Shown here: positions 51,263-60,007 of the stretch, piece by piece
Position numbering within the stretch: the first letter of the stretch is position 1
Layout: each line of letters starts with the position of its first letter
NCBI RefSeq assembly: GCF_900102075.1
Contig: NZ_FNAV01000015.1
Coordinates: 99,411-163,410 of the forward strand
Direction: 5' to 3'
Origin: Salipiger thiooxidans
Lineage (GTDB): Bacteria > Pseudomonadota > Alphaproteobacteria > Rhodobacterales > Rhodobacteraceae
DNA: 64,000 nt
Notes under the pieces: generated by a model
Seen by the model: only the letters and a program-made list of their open reading frames with translations
The model's database searches: none
Told to the model about the DNA's origin: nothing
Program-made: the position numbers and the translations under genes

Positions 51263-52465
51263 TCAGTTGTCTTTCTGATTGACGATCAAGTCCGCGTTTT
51301 CCGGCAACCCCGCGACGACCGTCACCGCGTCGGCCCGAATTCTCGAATGCAGCTTGAAAGCCTCGGCTCCGGCAGCCTGAGCCTCGGCCGCGTCGGCGCC
51401 ATCCTCCAACACAAGAGAAACGCGGATCATGTCGCGGTCGTTTTCCCGCGTCACCACGGCCTGCGCGGCCTTTGCCCCCGGCGTGGCGATGACGACTTCC
51501 TCGATCACGCGCGGATAGACGAAAATCTCGCGCACCTTGACCGCCGCCCCGACCCGGCCCTGCAAGGCGGACAGGCGGCTGACGCTGCCATCCTCGTTGC
51601 TTTCCAGCGCGAATGCGCTGTCGCCGGTGCCGAACCGGATCATCGGCCAGGTCGCGTCGCGGGCGGTGACGACAACCTCGCCCGGTTCGCCCTGGTCGAC
51701 CGGCGCGCCGCTGACCGGATCGCAGATCTGCACCACGCGGTCGGGATGGACCACATAGCCTTCGCCGCCATCCTCATAGCCGACAAGGCCCAGATCGGCG
51801 GTGGCATAGGCGGCCCAGGTCGATACACCGTAGTCCGCCTCGATCCGGCGGCGTTTGGCCATCCAGTCGCCCATCTCGCCGCCCAGGAAGGCGGTCTTTA
51901 CCTTCCACGCGTCGCGGCCATAGGTTTCGATCACCTTGTCCGCGAGTGTCAGGAAGAAGGCGGTCGAGGCGCAGATCGAGGTCACACCGGTTTCCACGAC
52001 GATCTGTGCCTGAAGTTCGGTATTGCCCACGCCGCCGGGAATGACCGTCGCGCCGGCGGCCTGTGCCGCCTCGTCGAACAGCAGGCCCGCCGGCACAAGG
52101 TGATACATCCAGGTGTTGAGGATGATGTCCCCCGCACCCACTGCCGCTGCCTTGAACAGTAGGTCCAGCCCGTGCCCGCCAGCGCCCGGAAGCGCCGGTT
52201 CGAAGATCGGGCCGGGCGAGACGTAGATCCGGCCGACATTCTTCAGATCGGAGGCGAGGAAACCGCCGAAGGGCGGATTGTCGCGCTGGATCTTCAGAAG
52301 CTCTTCTTTTTTCATCACCGGCAGACGCGACAAATCCGCCAATGAGGTCACGGCCGCCGGATTGAATCCGGCAGCCGCAAATCGTGATTTCAGACCCGGG
52401 GCCTTTTCCGCCGCGGCGGCATAGGCTTGAGCGATGTCTCTGTAGATGTCTTCAGACATGTTCAT
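51263..52465 (-). CDS. PaaK-like (phenylacetate-CoA ligase family) protein with degenerate P-loop
   Basis: A 400-residue protein of the PaaK branch, shorter than PaaK (about 435). It keeps AAYATADLGLVGYE and WPMIRFGTGDSAF (adenine/ribose region) and a C-terminal domain with QGRVGAAVKVREIFVYPRVIEE. The P-loop, SSGTTGxP in PaaK, is replaced by YVSPGPIFEP (81-90), so ATP binding there is altered. It could be a ligase with a relaxed loop or a CoA-binding/transfer protein. Start ATG 52465 has AGAGG. It is the last gene of the transglutaminase-to-PaaK operon, 21 bp after the crotonase. Confidence 0.78.
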   Translation of the reverse strand: MNMSEDIYRDIAQAYAAAAEKAPGLKSRFAAAGFNPAAVTSLADLSRLPVMKKEELLKIQRDNPPFGGFLASDLKNVGRIYVSPGPIFEPALPGAGGHGLDLLFKAAAVGAGDIILNTWMYHLVPAGLLFDEAAQAAGATVIPGGVGNTELQAQIVVETGVTSICASTAFFLTLADKVIETYGRDAWKVKTAFLGGEMGDWMAKRRRIEADYGVSTWAAYATADLGLVGYEDGGEGYVVHPDRVVQICDPVSGAPVDQGEPGEVVVTARDATWPMIRFGTGDSAFALESNEDGSVSRLSALQGRVGAAVKVREIFVYPRVIEEVVIATPGAKAAQAVVTRENDRDMIRVSLVLEDGADAAEAQAAGAEAFKLHSRIRADAVTVVAGLPENADLIVNQKDN

Positions 52466-52486
52466 GCCTCTTTGTCCAATCCGGAT

Positions 52487-53296
52487 TTACAGCGGGCAGT
52501 CCTTGCGGAAGTTCGGCGCGCGCTTTTCGCGGTGCGACAGCACACCTTCCTTGACGTCCTCGCTCATGAAGCCAAGCATTTCCAGTGCGGTCGAGGCATC
52601 GAAGATCGGACCGGCCTGGCGCAGCCAGTTGTTCAACGAATACTTGGTCCAGCGGATCGCGCTTTGCGAGCCGTTGGCCAGCTCGACAGCGGTATCCAGG
52701 GCGATCTGCTGCAGCTCGTCATCCTCGACACACATCGACACAAGACCGATGCGCTCGGCCTCTTCGCCGGACACCGGCTTGCAGGTCATCAGGTAGTATT
52801 TCGCCTTGGCCATCGAGGTCAGCAGCGGCCAGATGATCGCCGCGACGTCGCCGGCGGCGACACCCAGACGCGGGTGACCATCGACGATCTTGGCCCTTTT
52901 ACCGGCGATCGAGATGTCCGCAAGGATCGCCACGACCAGGCCAGCGCCCGCAGCGGGGCCGTTGATCGCCGAAATGATCGGCTTGTTGCAGTTGATGATG
53001 TTGTAGACGAGATCCTTGGCCTCTTTCCACGTCTTCATGATCTCGTGCGAGTTGCCCATCATGTTTTCGATCAGGCTGAAATCACCACCTGCCGAGAACG
53101 CCTTGCCCGCACCGGTCACGATCACCGAGTTGATGTCGGGGTCGCGGTCGATGTCGATCCACATATCCGTCATTTGGGTATGGGTTTCCGCATCGACGGA
53201 ATTCAACGTCTCGGGCCGGTCGAAGGTGATGCGCAGAACGCGATCCGCCGGATAGTCGAATTTCAACTTGTCGTATTTTGCATAACGGTCAGACAT
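52487..53296 (-). CDS. Enoyl-CoA hydratase/isomerase family protein
   Basis: A 269-residue crotonase-fold protein with FSAGGDFSLIENM and INGPAAGAGLVVAILAD (oxyanion hole), and VDGHPRLGVAAGDVAAIIWPL in the catalytic region, where acidic residues differ from both classical hydratases and PaaG. The Trp-rich C-terminal region (RWTKYSLNNWLRQ) is usual for the subfamily. Start ATG 53296 has GGGAAACG. It follows the ACAD pair by 32 bp. Confidence 0.86.
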   Translation of the reverse strand: MSDRYAKYDKLKFDYPADRVLRITFDRPETLNSVDAETHTQMTDMWIDIDRDPDINSVIVTGAGKAFSAGGDFSLIENMMGNSHEIMKTWKEAKDLVYNIINCNKPIISAINGPAAGAGLVVAILADISIAGKRAKIVDGHPRLGVAAGDVAAIIWPLLTSMAKAKYYLMTCKPVSGEEAERIGLVSMCVEDDELQQIALDTAVELANGSQSAIRWTKYSLNNWLRQAGPIFDASTALEMLGFMSEDVKEGVLSHREKRAPNFRKDCPL

Positions 53297-53328
53297 ACTT
53301 CGTTTCCCTTTTTGGTGCCTATATTGGT

Positions 53329-54483
53329 TCAACCAGGCAGTCCGAGGACGGCCTTGGACAGGATGTTGCGCTGGATCTCGTTCGATCCGCCGTAGATCGT
53401 TCCCGGCCGGGCTTTGTAGAAACTCGACAGGACATCCACGCCAACGTTGCCGACCTGTAGCGGACCGATCGTTCCGCCATCGGGACCCGCAGCCTCGATC
53501 ATCAGTTCGGTGATGCGCTGAAAGCACTCGGTCACCCAGATCTTGAGCATCGAGACATCGGCGCCCAGCGTCTCGCCGCGCTTGAGCTGGTCGGCAAAGC
53601 GCGCGTAAAGCGCGGCATGGTCCTCGACGTCAAGCGCGGCCTGCGCGAAACGGTCGCGAAACACAGGATCGTCGAACGCGCCGCGCCCGCGGGCAAAGCT
53701 TTCCAGCTGTCCCAGAGCGTTCTGCGCCAGACTTGGCGAGCCGATGAAGATGCGCTCGAAGCTCAAGAGCGCCTTTGCCATCGTCCAGCCCTTGTTCAGC
53801 TCGCCGACAAGGTTTTCCCGAGGCGTGCGGGCGTTGTCGAAAAACACCTCGCAAAATTCGGTCTCACCCGAAAGAGTGGTGATCGTGCGCACCTCGACAC
53901 CGGACTGATCCATCGGTGCAAGAAGGAAACTGATGCCCTGCTGTTTCTTCGGCGCATCGGGATCGGTGCGCACCAGCATGAAGATGTGCGTGGCATCATG
54001 CGCCATCGTCGTCCAGATCTTCTGGCCGTTGATGACGAAGTCGTCGCCGTCAATTTCCGCGCGTGTGCGCAGATTGGCAAGATCAGACCCGGCGCCCGGC
54101 TCGGAATAGCCCTGGCACCAGATGTCTTCGCAGCTCAGGATACGCGGCAGCCAATAGTCTTTCTGTTCCTGTGTGCCGAACTTGATGATCAGCGGGCCGA
54201 CCATCTGCACGCCCATGTCGCGCCCGCGGTTCACGCCCCAGCGTTGCTGTTCTTCGTAGAAGATCAGCAATTTCGCCGCATTCAACCCCATGCCGCCGTA
54301 TTCCGCGGGCCAGGCCGGAGCGACCCAGCCTTTCGCGTGCAGCTTGCGGTGCCAGTGCGCGATCTCGGCGAATTTCGGGCGGTGCGGCAGGTTGCGCAGC
54401 TCTTCGGGATATTCCGCTTCGAAGAACCCGCGCACCTCTTTGCGGAAATCCGCATCGCTCATTGCGTTCCAGTCGGTCATCAT
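53329..54483 (-). CDS. Acyl-CoA dehydrogenase, catalytic-type subunit of a heteromeric pair
   Basis: A 384-residue FadE-type ACAD: YSEPGAGSDLANL, IWTTMAHDATH, and YGGSNEIQRNILSKAVLGLPG at the C-terminus. Helix G has LLSFERIFIGSPSL with Glu before Arg as the candidate base. Its ATG at 54483 overlaps the stop of the short ACAD by 4 bp (ATGA), giving an obligate pair. The class is typical of enzymes acting on bulky ring- or sterol-linked side chains in actinobacteria. Confidence 0.88.
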   Translation of the reverse strand: MMTDWNAMSDADFRKEVRGFFEAEYPEELRNLPHRPKFAEIAHWHRKLHAKGWVAPAWPAEYGGMGLNAAKLLIFYEEQQRWGVNRGRDMGVQMVGPLIIKFGTQEQKDYWLPRILSCEDIWCQGYSEPGAGSDLANLRTRAEIDGDDFVINGQKIWTTMAHDATHIFMLVRTDPDAPKKQQGISFLLAPMDQSGVEVRTITTLSGETEFCEVFFDNARTPRENLVGELNKGWTMAKALLSFERIFIGSPSLAQNALGQLESFARGRGAFDDPVFRDRFAQAALDVEDHAALYARFADQLKRGETLGADVSMLKIWVTECFQRITELMIEAAGPDGGTIGPLQVGNVGVDVLSSFYKARPGTIYGGSNEIQRNILSKAVLGLPG

Positions 54484-55601
54484 GCGGCTCCCTCCGCTTC
54501 GCGCGCCATGAACCAAAGTCGCCTGTGATAGGCGTCGTCGCCCAGCCAAGCGGACAGAACCAGCGCTCGGTTCAGATAAAGCCCGATGTCGAACTCGTCG
54601 GTATAACCGACGGCCCCGTGCAGCTGGATGGCGTCGCGCGTGATCTTCTTGGCGGCGGTGACCGCGCGAGCCTTGGCCCGGCTGGCAAGCCGCGCCCGGA
54701 CTTTTGGATCGGCTTCGCCATCCATCAGCCCCAGAGCTTCGCGCACGCCGGACTGTGCGACCTCGCACATCACGTTCAGATCGACGGCACGGTGCTGGAT
54801 GACCTGGAACGACCCGATAGGCTTGTCGAACTGCTCGCGGGTCTTGATATACTCCAGCGTGATCTCGAAGGCGCGCGCGCTCAGGCCGACAAGTTCAGCG
54901 GCGGCAAGCGCCGTTGTATCGCTGACCGCGTCGGCGAGCGCGTCCTGAACCGTGTCGCCGCTGGCCAGTCGCTCGGCCGGGGTGCCCGAGAACGAAAGCT
55001 CTCCCATGGCGCTGCCATCGGCCTGCCTGCGCGCTTCAACGGACAGCCCGTCCGCACCGGCCTGTGCCAGCACAAGAACCGGGCCGGCATCCCCCTGGGC
55101 CACCACCAGGAAACCCTGCGCGCCGGACGCGCCAACAACCCAGGCCTTGCCGCCGGTCAGTTTTCCGTCGGCGTAACGACAGCTTGCCTCGGCGGGGCCG
55201 CCGTTCGGTCCGCGCTCTTGCCAGGCGACGGCCAGAACGGTTTCGCCGCCGACAAGCTGTTCCAATTTGGCGTGATCCGGGCAGAGCCGGCGAAGAAGGC
55301 CAAGGCTCAGTCCGACTGTCACCACCACCGGTTCCGGGGCGATCACCCGGCCGACCTCCTCGGCGATGACGCCCCCGGCAGCCAGACCCATGCCAAGCCC
55401 GCCGTTTTCCTCTGGCACGGTCACGCCGAAAACGCCGGCCTCGGCCAGTTCGTGGATCATGTCCGCGTCCCAGCCGCCACCGGAATCACGCAGTTTTCTG
55501 GATCTTCCGCTACCGCCCGCGCGCTCAAACAAGGTGCGCGCGCTTTCGCGCAGCAAGCGAAGGTCTTCCTGGTCGCTGGTAGGCAATTCAGTCTGTGTCA
55601 T
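54480..55601 (-). CDS. Acyl-CoA dehydrogenase-like, short partner subunit
   Basis: A 373-residue divergent ACAD. The C-terminal half is standard (TREQFDKPIGSFQVIQHRAV, LHGAVGYTDEFDIGLY), but the substrate loop reads AWQERGPNGGPA and no catalytic Glu is seen at helix G (AAELVGLSAR) or the EGT site. It is the likely non-catalytic half of the heteromer with 53329-54483. Its start overlaps the MaoC gene by 14 bp. Confidence 0.87.
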   Translation of the reverse strand: MTQTELPTSDQEDLRLLRESARTLFERAGGSGRSRKLRDSGGGWDADMIHELAEAGVFGVTVPEENGGLGMGLAAGGVIAEEVGRVIAPEPVVVTVGLSLGLLRRLCPDHAKLEQLVGGETVLAVAWQERGPNGGPAEASCRYADGKLTGGKAWVVGASGAQGFLVVAQGDAGPVLVLAQAGADGLSVEARRQADGSAMGELSFSGTPAERLASGDTVQDALADAVSDTTALAAAELVGLSARAFEITLEYIKTREQFDKPIGSFQVIQHRAVDLNVMCEVAQSGVREALGLMDGEADPKVRARLASRAKARAVTAAKKITRDAIQLHGAVGYTDEFDIGLYLNRALVLSAWLGDDAYHRRLWFMAREAEGAA

Positions 55602-56037
55602 GTTGTTTTCGCTGGATCATAACGGGGGTGTCGGTTGTAAAAACGACCTCGCCCTGGGGGTTTTTGGCGCTGAGCGTATAGTGCAAAACGCCTCTGTCGG
55701 GCTTACTTTTCGACGGTGTGACCGTGTTGACCTTCAATTCGATATCGAGGGTTTCGTTCGGGCGCACGGGCCGCAGCCAACGCAGATTGTCAAAGCCCAT
55801 GCCGCCGATATTGGCGGTCTTGACCATCATTTCCGTCATGACCGGCTTGAACACTTCAAGCATCGTCTGAAAGCCCGACGCGATCAGGCTGCCGTGTATG
55901 CCGGTGGCATAGTCCTCGTCGGTGTGCAGCCTTTGCGGGTCCCATTCCTGGGCGAATGCCTTGATAGAGTCCGAGCTCATCGGGTCGCTGCGGAAGCGAA
56001 AAACCTGGCCCGGCGCGAAATCGTCCAGATACTTCAA
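55588..56037 (-). CDS. MaoC-like (R)-specific enoyl-CoA hydratase
   Basis: A 149-residue hotdog protein with catalytic Asp33 and His38 in EWDPQRLHTD; the second motif is GSLIASG in place of AHG. The start codon is TTG 56037, decided by AAGGAGGGCGCG 4 bp upstream and by a TTGA overlap with the transglutaminase stop. It should hydrate the enoyl-CoA made by the ACAD pair it overlaps. Confidence 0.85.
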   Translation of the reverse strand: MKYLDDFAPGQVFRFRSDPMSSDSIKAFAQEWDPQRLHTDEDYATGIHGSLIASGFQTMLEVFKPVMTEMMVKTANIGGMGFDNLRWLRPVRPNETLDIELKVNTVTPSKSKPDRGVLHYTLSAKNPQGEVVFTTDTPVMIQRKQHDTD

Positions 56038-56753
56038 GACGCGCCCTCCTTGGAGAACCCGGCATCGTACCCGCTCGAATCTTTCGAAATTCGCACGCGG
56101 TTGAACTCTTCCAGTTTCGGGTAGGTTTCCCGGAAGGCCGCGAGGAACTCCGTGATCGGCGCATCGACATAGAGCCCGCGGTCATTCACATATTCCATGT
56201 GCCGCTGGTTCTGTTCGTCGAACTCGTGGAAGAGAGCGTCGTGATGCCCGTCAAAGACCAGCGGCTTGACCCCGAATCTTTCACACAGCTCCATGTTGAA
56301 CGCGGGCGTGACCTTGTAGGCCTCGCCGTCGAGCCACAACTGGACGTAGCCGTGATAGATGAACAGGTCGCTGTCCATCAGCTCTTGCAGCTTGGGCGTA
56401 TTCAGGTGGTTGCGCACATCCGCAAACCCTAGCGCGGCAGGGATACCGACAGCCCGCAGACAGGCCGCGAGAAGGATTGCCTTGGGCACGCAAAACGCCG
56501 CTTCTGCCCCGGCAATCCGGCCGGCCCGATACGACTCTTCATCCAGCGCGAAGCAATAAGGATCGTAACGGATATCGTCACGAACCGCTTCGAACAGACG
56601 AATCGCCTTGTCACGGCTGGATGCATCCGCAGGAAGATCACGCAACGCCCTGGTCACGAAACCCTGCACTTCAGGGTTGTCGCTTTCGACAAAATGCGAC
56701 GGCATGACATAGCGATCTGCTTCTGCCGACAGGTCATCTTTCGACTGAGTCAT
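56034..56753 (-). CDS. Transglutaminase-like (papain-fold) protein
   Basis: A 239-residue protein with a transglutaminase-core arrangement: Cys88 in AAFCVPKAILLAACLRAVGI, His134 in FIYHGYVQLWLDG, while the third position, normally Asp in a VDP(T) turn, reads KVTPAFN. No signal peptide or membrane segment is seen, so it is cytosolic, unlike many bacterial transglutaminase-like proteins. Possible roles are amide or thioester acyl transfer or hydrolysis on a CoA-linked intermediate, which is inferred from position at the head of a beta-oxidation operon. An operator TCTAAC-N4-GTTAGA lies 24 bp upstream. Confidence 0.78.
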   Translation of the reverse strand: MTQSKDDLSAEADRYVMPSHFVESDNPEVQGFVTRALRDLPADASSRDKAIRLFEAVRDDIRYDPYCFALDEESYRAGRIAGAEAAFCVPKAILLAACLRAVGIPAALGFADVRNHLNTPKLQELMDSDLFIYHGYVQLWLDGEAYKVTPAFNMELCERFGVKPLVFDGHHDALFHEFDEQNQRHMEYVNDRGLYVDAPITEFLAAFRETYPKLEEFNRVRISKDSSGYDAGFSKEGAS

Positions 56754-56776
56754 TGTATCCCTGTGTCCCCCCGTTT

Positions 56777-56792
56777 TCTAACGATTGTTAGA
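56777..56792. promoter_or_regulatory. Candidate operator, TCTAAC-N4-GTTAGA family (site 2)
   Basis: TCTAACGATTGTTAGA: perfect 6-bp arms with a 4-bp spacer, extended by T/A to 7-bp arms. It lies 24 bp upstream of the transglutaminase-like start, where it would overlap the promoter of the 56753-51263 operon. Confidence 0.65.
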
Positions 56793-56824
56793 ATAAGGGC
56801 TAAAAATCTGCCCGTCAACGGGTT

Positions 56825-57961
56825 TCATTCTGTCTTTCGCGGATCCACGCCAAAGCGGGCATTGTCCTCTCCGAGAGTCGCCGCGCGTCCGACCGACCCC
56901 GCGCCAGTGCGAAACTGTGGCGCGATCGGCAGCGGCAGGGCTGGCACCTCCCGACCGGAAATGTCCAACTTTCGCTCGAACACACCCCGCGCGGTGAAAT
57001 GCGGATCGGCTGCGGATTCGGCGGGTGTTTTCACCACCGAACAGCAACAATCCGCCGCCATCAGCAGCGGCCCCCAATGCGTTGACGGCTGGCGCCCCAG
57101 ACGGCGCGCGACCTCTGCGGCACAGGCAACGGGATCGACCCAGTCGTCGCGAAGATCCTGCGGCTGACCAATGACATCACAGAAGGCCTGCCAGAATTTC
57201 TCTTCCAGCGCGCCGACCGCGATCTGCCGGCCATCCGCAGCCGAATAAAGCCGATAGCGCGCAAGGCGACCGGTCAGACGGCTGTCGGCGCTGGCAATTT
57301 CCTGCCCGGCGATCACGCCTTCCGCATGCGCCCAATAGGCAAAGGCAAATGCGCCCTCGGACATGGCGATATCGAGATGAACCCCCTGTCCGGTCTTTTG
57401 CCGCGCCATCAGGGCAAGCAGAATATTGACGACCGCCGGATAGGTGCCGCCCCCGATATCGGCCATCAGCCCGAACGGCATCGTCGGCCGGTCATCCGGC
57501 CCGCGGCTCAACGACAGAACCCCCGCATCGCCCACATAGTTGAGATCATGCCCCGCCGCCGTGGCCTTTGGCCCGGTCTGCCCGTAGCCGGTGATCGAAC
57601 AATAGACGATTTGCGGATTGATCGTGCGCACCGCCTCGTATCCCAGCCCGAGCCGCTCCATCACGCCGGGGCGGAACTGCTCGACCAGAACATCGGCCTT
57701 TTCAAGCAAGGGACGCAGCGCATCGAGCGCGTCGTTCGATTTCAAATCGATGGCCACAGATCGCTTGCCGTGGTTCAGCACGGCAAACCCGATGCTTTCA
57801 CCGTCGATCTTGGGATCCGTATGGCGCGCGTCCTCGCCTGTTACGGGTCGTTCGAACTTGACCACCTCGGCCCCGGCCTCGGACAGCATGAGCGTTGCCA
57901 TCGGGCCGGGAAGAAGGGTGCTGAAATCCAGCACCAGTATGTCCTTGAGCGGTTGGGTCAT
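56825..57961 (-). CDS. Alpha-methylacyl-CoA racemase-like protein (AMACR/MCR family)
   Basis: A 378-residue CaiB/BaiF-fold protein with the full racemase signature: AGHDLNY (His138), MADIGGG (Asp168) and IAVGALEEKFW (Glu253). Spacings of 30 and 85 residues equal those of MCR His126/Asp156/Glu241. It should interconvert (2R)- and (2S)-methylacyl-CoA so that the S-form can be oxidised by ACADs. This strongly suggests the operon handles methyl-branched acids. It begins 10 bp after the double-hotdog hydratase stop. Confidence 0.88.
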   Translation of the reverse strand: MTQPLKDILVLDFSTLLPGPMATLMLSEAGAEVVKFERPVTGEDARHTDPKIDGESIGFAVLNHGKRSVAIDLKSNDALDALRPLLEKADVLVEQFRPGVMERLGLGYEAVRTINPQIVYCSITGYGQTGPKATAAGHDLNYVGDAGVLSLSRGPDDRPTMPFGLMADIGGGTYPAVVNILLALMARQKTGQGVHLDIAMSEGAFAFAYWAHAEGVIAGQEIASADSRLTGRLARYRLYSAADGRQIAVGALEEKFWQAFCDVIGQPQDLRDDWVDPVACAAEVARRLGRQPSTHWGPLLMAADCCCSVVKTPAESAADPHFTARGVFERKLDISGREVPALPLPIAPQFRTGAGSVGRAATLGEDNARFGVDPRKTE

Positions 57962-57971
57962 CGCCGTTACC

Positions 57972-58829
57972 TCATGCGAAGCGCGCAGCGCCGTTGTTCA
58001 ACACCAGGACATCGCGTGCCGGGATCGACGCGCGGAACCGGGCCTCGCCGCCCTCTTCCCAGATTTCGAACCGTACCGTTTCGCCGGGATAGACCGGCGC
58101 GGAGAACCGCACGTCCAGCCCGACAAGCCGGGCGGAGTCGTAATCCAGCACCGACTTGAGGATCGCGCGGGCAGCCAGACCATAGGTCGCCAGACCGTGC
58201 AGGATCGGCCGGTCGAATCCGACCGAGCGCGCAACATCGGGGTCGGCATGAAGCGGGTTCATGTCGCCGCTGAGCCGGTAGATCAGCGCCTGGCGCGGAA
58301 GCGTTTCGATATCACATATGTGATCGGGATCCCGGTCCGGCAGCATCGCCGGCTTCGGACCCGGCCGGTTCTCGCCGCCGAAACCGCCATCGCCCCGGCA
58401 AAAGGCCGACATCGCGACCCGCGCCAGCTTGTCACCGGTGTCTGCGTCGATGATGTCACGGCTTTGATAGATGACCGCGCCCTTGCCCTCGCCCTTGTCC
58501 GAGATGAAGTCGATCTTGCTGCGGCCGATGATATTGGCGTTCACGGGCAGCGGCTTGTAGATATCCAGCCACTGTTCGCCGTGCAGCACTTTCTGCCAGT
58601 TCACTCCGGTCCTGGGGTTGCGCAGCCAGAAGCCGGGATACCCCATGGTGACGGCCATCGAGGGAACAGCCTTCAGACCGTCCTCATAAACAAAGGCGAG
58701 TTCCTTCTTGTCGGTCGGATCCTCGCCGAACCCCAGCCCCAGCGCATACAGAATGGTATCCCGCTGGGTCAGAGTTTGCCGGATTTCTTCGAAATCCCAG
58801 TCTGAAAGAGCTTCGAAATCCAATGGCAT
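57972..58829 (-). CDS. Double-hotdog MaoC hydratase (2-enoyl-CoA hydratase 2-like)
   Basis: A 285-residue protein with two hotdog halves: a degenerate N-terminal one (about 1-145) and a C-terminal one with the hydratase-2 motif LSGDMNPLHADP (Asp189, His194) followed by RPILHGLATYG. It matches the hydratase-2 part of peroxisomal multifunctional enzyme type 2, which acts on long and branched chains including bile-acid side chains. The N-terminal half normally shapes a larger acyl pocket, so a bulky substrate is likely. It lies between the thiolase-like and racemase genes. Confidence 0.9.
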   Translation of the reverse strand: MPLDFEALSDWDFEEIRQTLTQRDTILYALGLGFGEDPTDKKELAFVYEDGLKAVPSMAVTMGYPGFWLRNPRTGVNWQKVLHGEQWLDIYKPLPVNANIIGRSKIDFISDKGEGKGAVIYQSRDIIDADTGDKLARVAMSAFCRGDGGFGGENRPGPKPAMLPDRDPDHICDIETLPRQALIYRLSGDMNPLHADPDVARSVGFDRPILHGLATYGLAARAILKSVLDYDSARLVGLDVRFSAPVYPGETVRFEIWEEGGEARFRASIPARDVLVLNNGAARFA

Positions 58830-58852
58830 GATCTTTCCTCCCTTGATCGCTG

Positions 58853-60004
58853 TCAGAGCGTGTTTTGTGACCCCAGAATTGCCGTGACCTGGCTGGACAG
58901 CACACCGCCGTTGCCATGCGCCAGCGCCAGATCGACATCGTTCAACTGAATGCCCGGCGCGTCGCCCCGAATCTGGCGCGCGGCCTCGATCACGGTGAAA
59001 ATGCCATACATGCCGGGGTGTACACAGGACAAACCTCCGCCATTCGTATTTACCGGCAAGACGCCCTCGGGCGCGATACGCCCGCCTTCCACAAACGCCC
59101 CGCCCTCGCCCTTTGCACAGAAACCAAGGTCTTCGAGAAACAGAATGGTGTTGATGGTAAAGGCGTCATACAGCTCGACCGCCTGTATATCCCCCGGCGA
59201 AACCCCCGCCGCCGCAAAGGCGCGCTGGCCCGATGCGCGCGCCGCGGTCACCGTGAAATCCTTCATCTGCGAAATCTGCCTGTGCGAGCTTTCGGCCGCA
59301 CTGCCCAGCACATAGACCGGTGGCTTGGGGAAATCCCGCGCACGGTCAGCCCGCACCATCACCACCGCGCCACCGCCATCGGTCACCAGACAGCAGTCAC
59401 GCACCGTCAACGGATCCCCCACCATGCGCGCGCCCAACACGTCCTCGCGGGTCAGCGGGCCGCGCTCGAACGCTTCGGGGTTGTGCCGCGCCCAGGCCCG
59501 GGCAGAAACTGCCACGTCCGCCAGTTGTTCGCGGGTGGTGCCGTATTCGTGCATGTGCCGCGCCGCCGCCATCGCATAGGCAGAGATCGGATAGCGCGGG
59601 TTATACGGCGCTTCATAGGCCGGCGGGCGCGACGCCGTTACCAGCTTTCCCGACCCGGTGCGCTGGTTCGAGCCGTAAACGATCAGCGCGACATCACACA
59701 GGCCTGCGTCAAGCGCCATCGTCGCGGATGTCAGGTAGTTCACGAAGGATGACCCGCCCGACATGGTGCCGTCGATAAAGCGGGGCTGGATGCCCAGGTA
59801 TTCGGCAGCCATCAGCGCCGGCATGCTGTCTTCCATCATGGTGCAGAACAGCCCGTCCACGTCCGACAGCTTCAGCCCGGCATCGCCCAGAGCCGCCAGC
59901 GCGGATTGCGCCATGACGTCATAGGCCGTCAGGCCGTGCGCCTCGCCGAAACCGGCGTGCCCGGTGCCCACAATCGCGGATTTTCCCCGAAGTTGATCGG
60001 TCAT
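58853..60004 (-). CDS. Thiolase-fold protein without nucleophilic Cys (Ltp2-like candidate retro-aldolase)
   Basis: A 383-residue paralogue of 40617-41762. The Cys loop reads GTMSGGSSFVNYL and the C-terminal Cys region HGNGGVLSSQ; both thiolase cysteines are missing. It conserves LYDAFTINTILFLEDLGFC and NTNGGGLSCVHPGMYG. It starts 3 bp after the DUF35 stop (ATG 60004) and is followed by a hydratase-2 and a racemase, making a four-gene set: racemisation, hydration and aldol cleavage of a branched acyl-CoA. Confidence 0.82.
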   Translation of the reverse strand: MTDQLRGKSAIVGTGHAGFGEAHGLTAYDVMAQSALAALGDAGLKLSDVDGLFCTMMEDSMPALMAAEYLGIQPRFIDGTMSGGSSFVNYLTSATMALDAGLCDVALIVYGSNQRTGSGKLVTASRPPAYEAPYNPRYPISAYAMAAARHMHEYGTTREQLADVAVSARAWARHNPEAFERGPLTREDVLGARMVGDPLTVRDCCLVTDGGGAVVMVRADRARDFPKPPVYVLGSAAESSHRQISQMKDFTVTAARASGQRAFAAAGVSPGDIQAVELYDAFTINTILFLEDLGFCAKGEGGAFVEGGRIAPEGVLPVNTNGGGLSCVHPGMYGIFTVIEAARQIRGDAPGIQLNDVDLALAHGNGGVLSSQVTAILGSQNTL

Positions 60005-60007
60005 GCG

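Noticed and set aside
58314..58326. Palindrome TCACATATGTGA resembling the RCACATATRTGC operators
   Set aside because: It lies inside the double-hotdog hydratase coding sequence, lacks the GC ends of the family and is not in a promoter gap.
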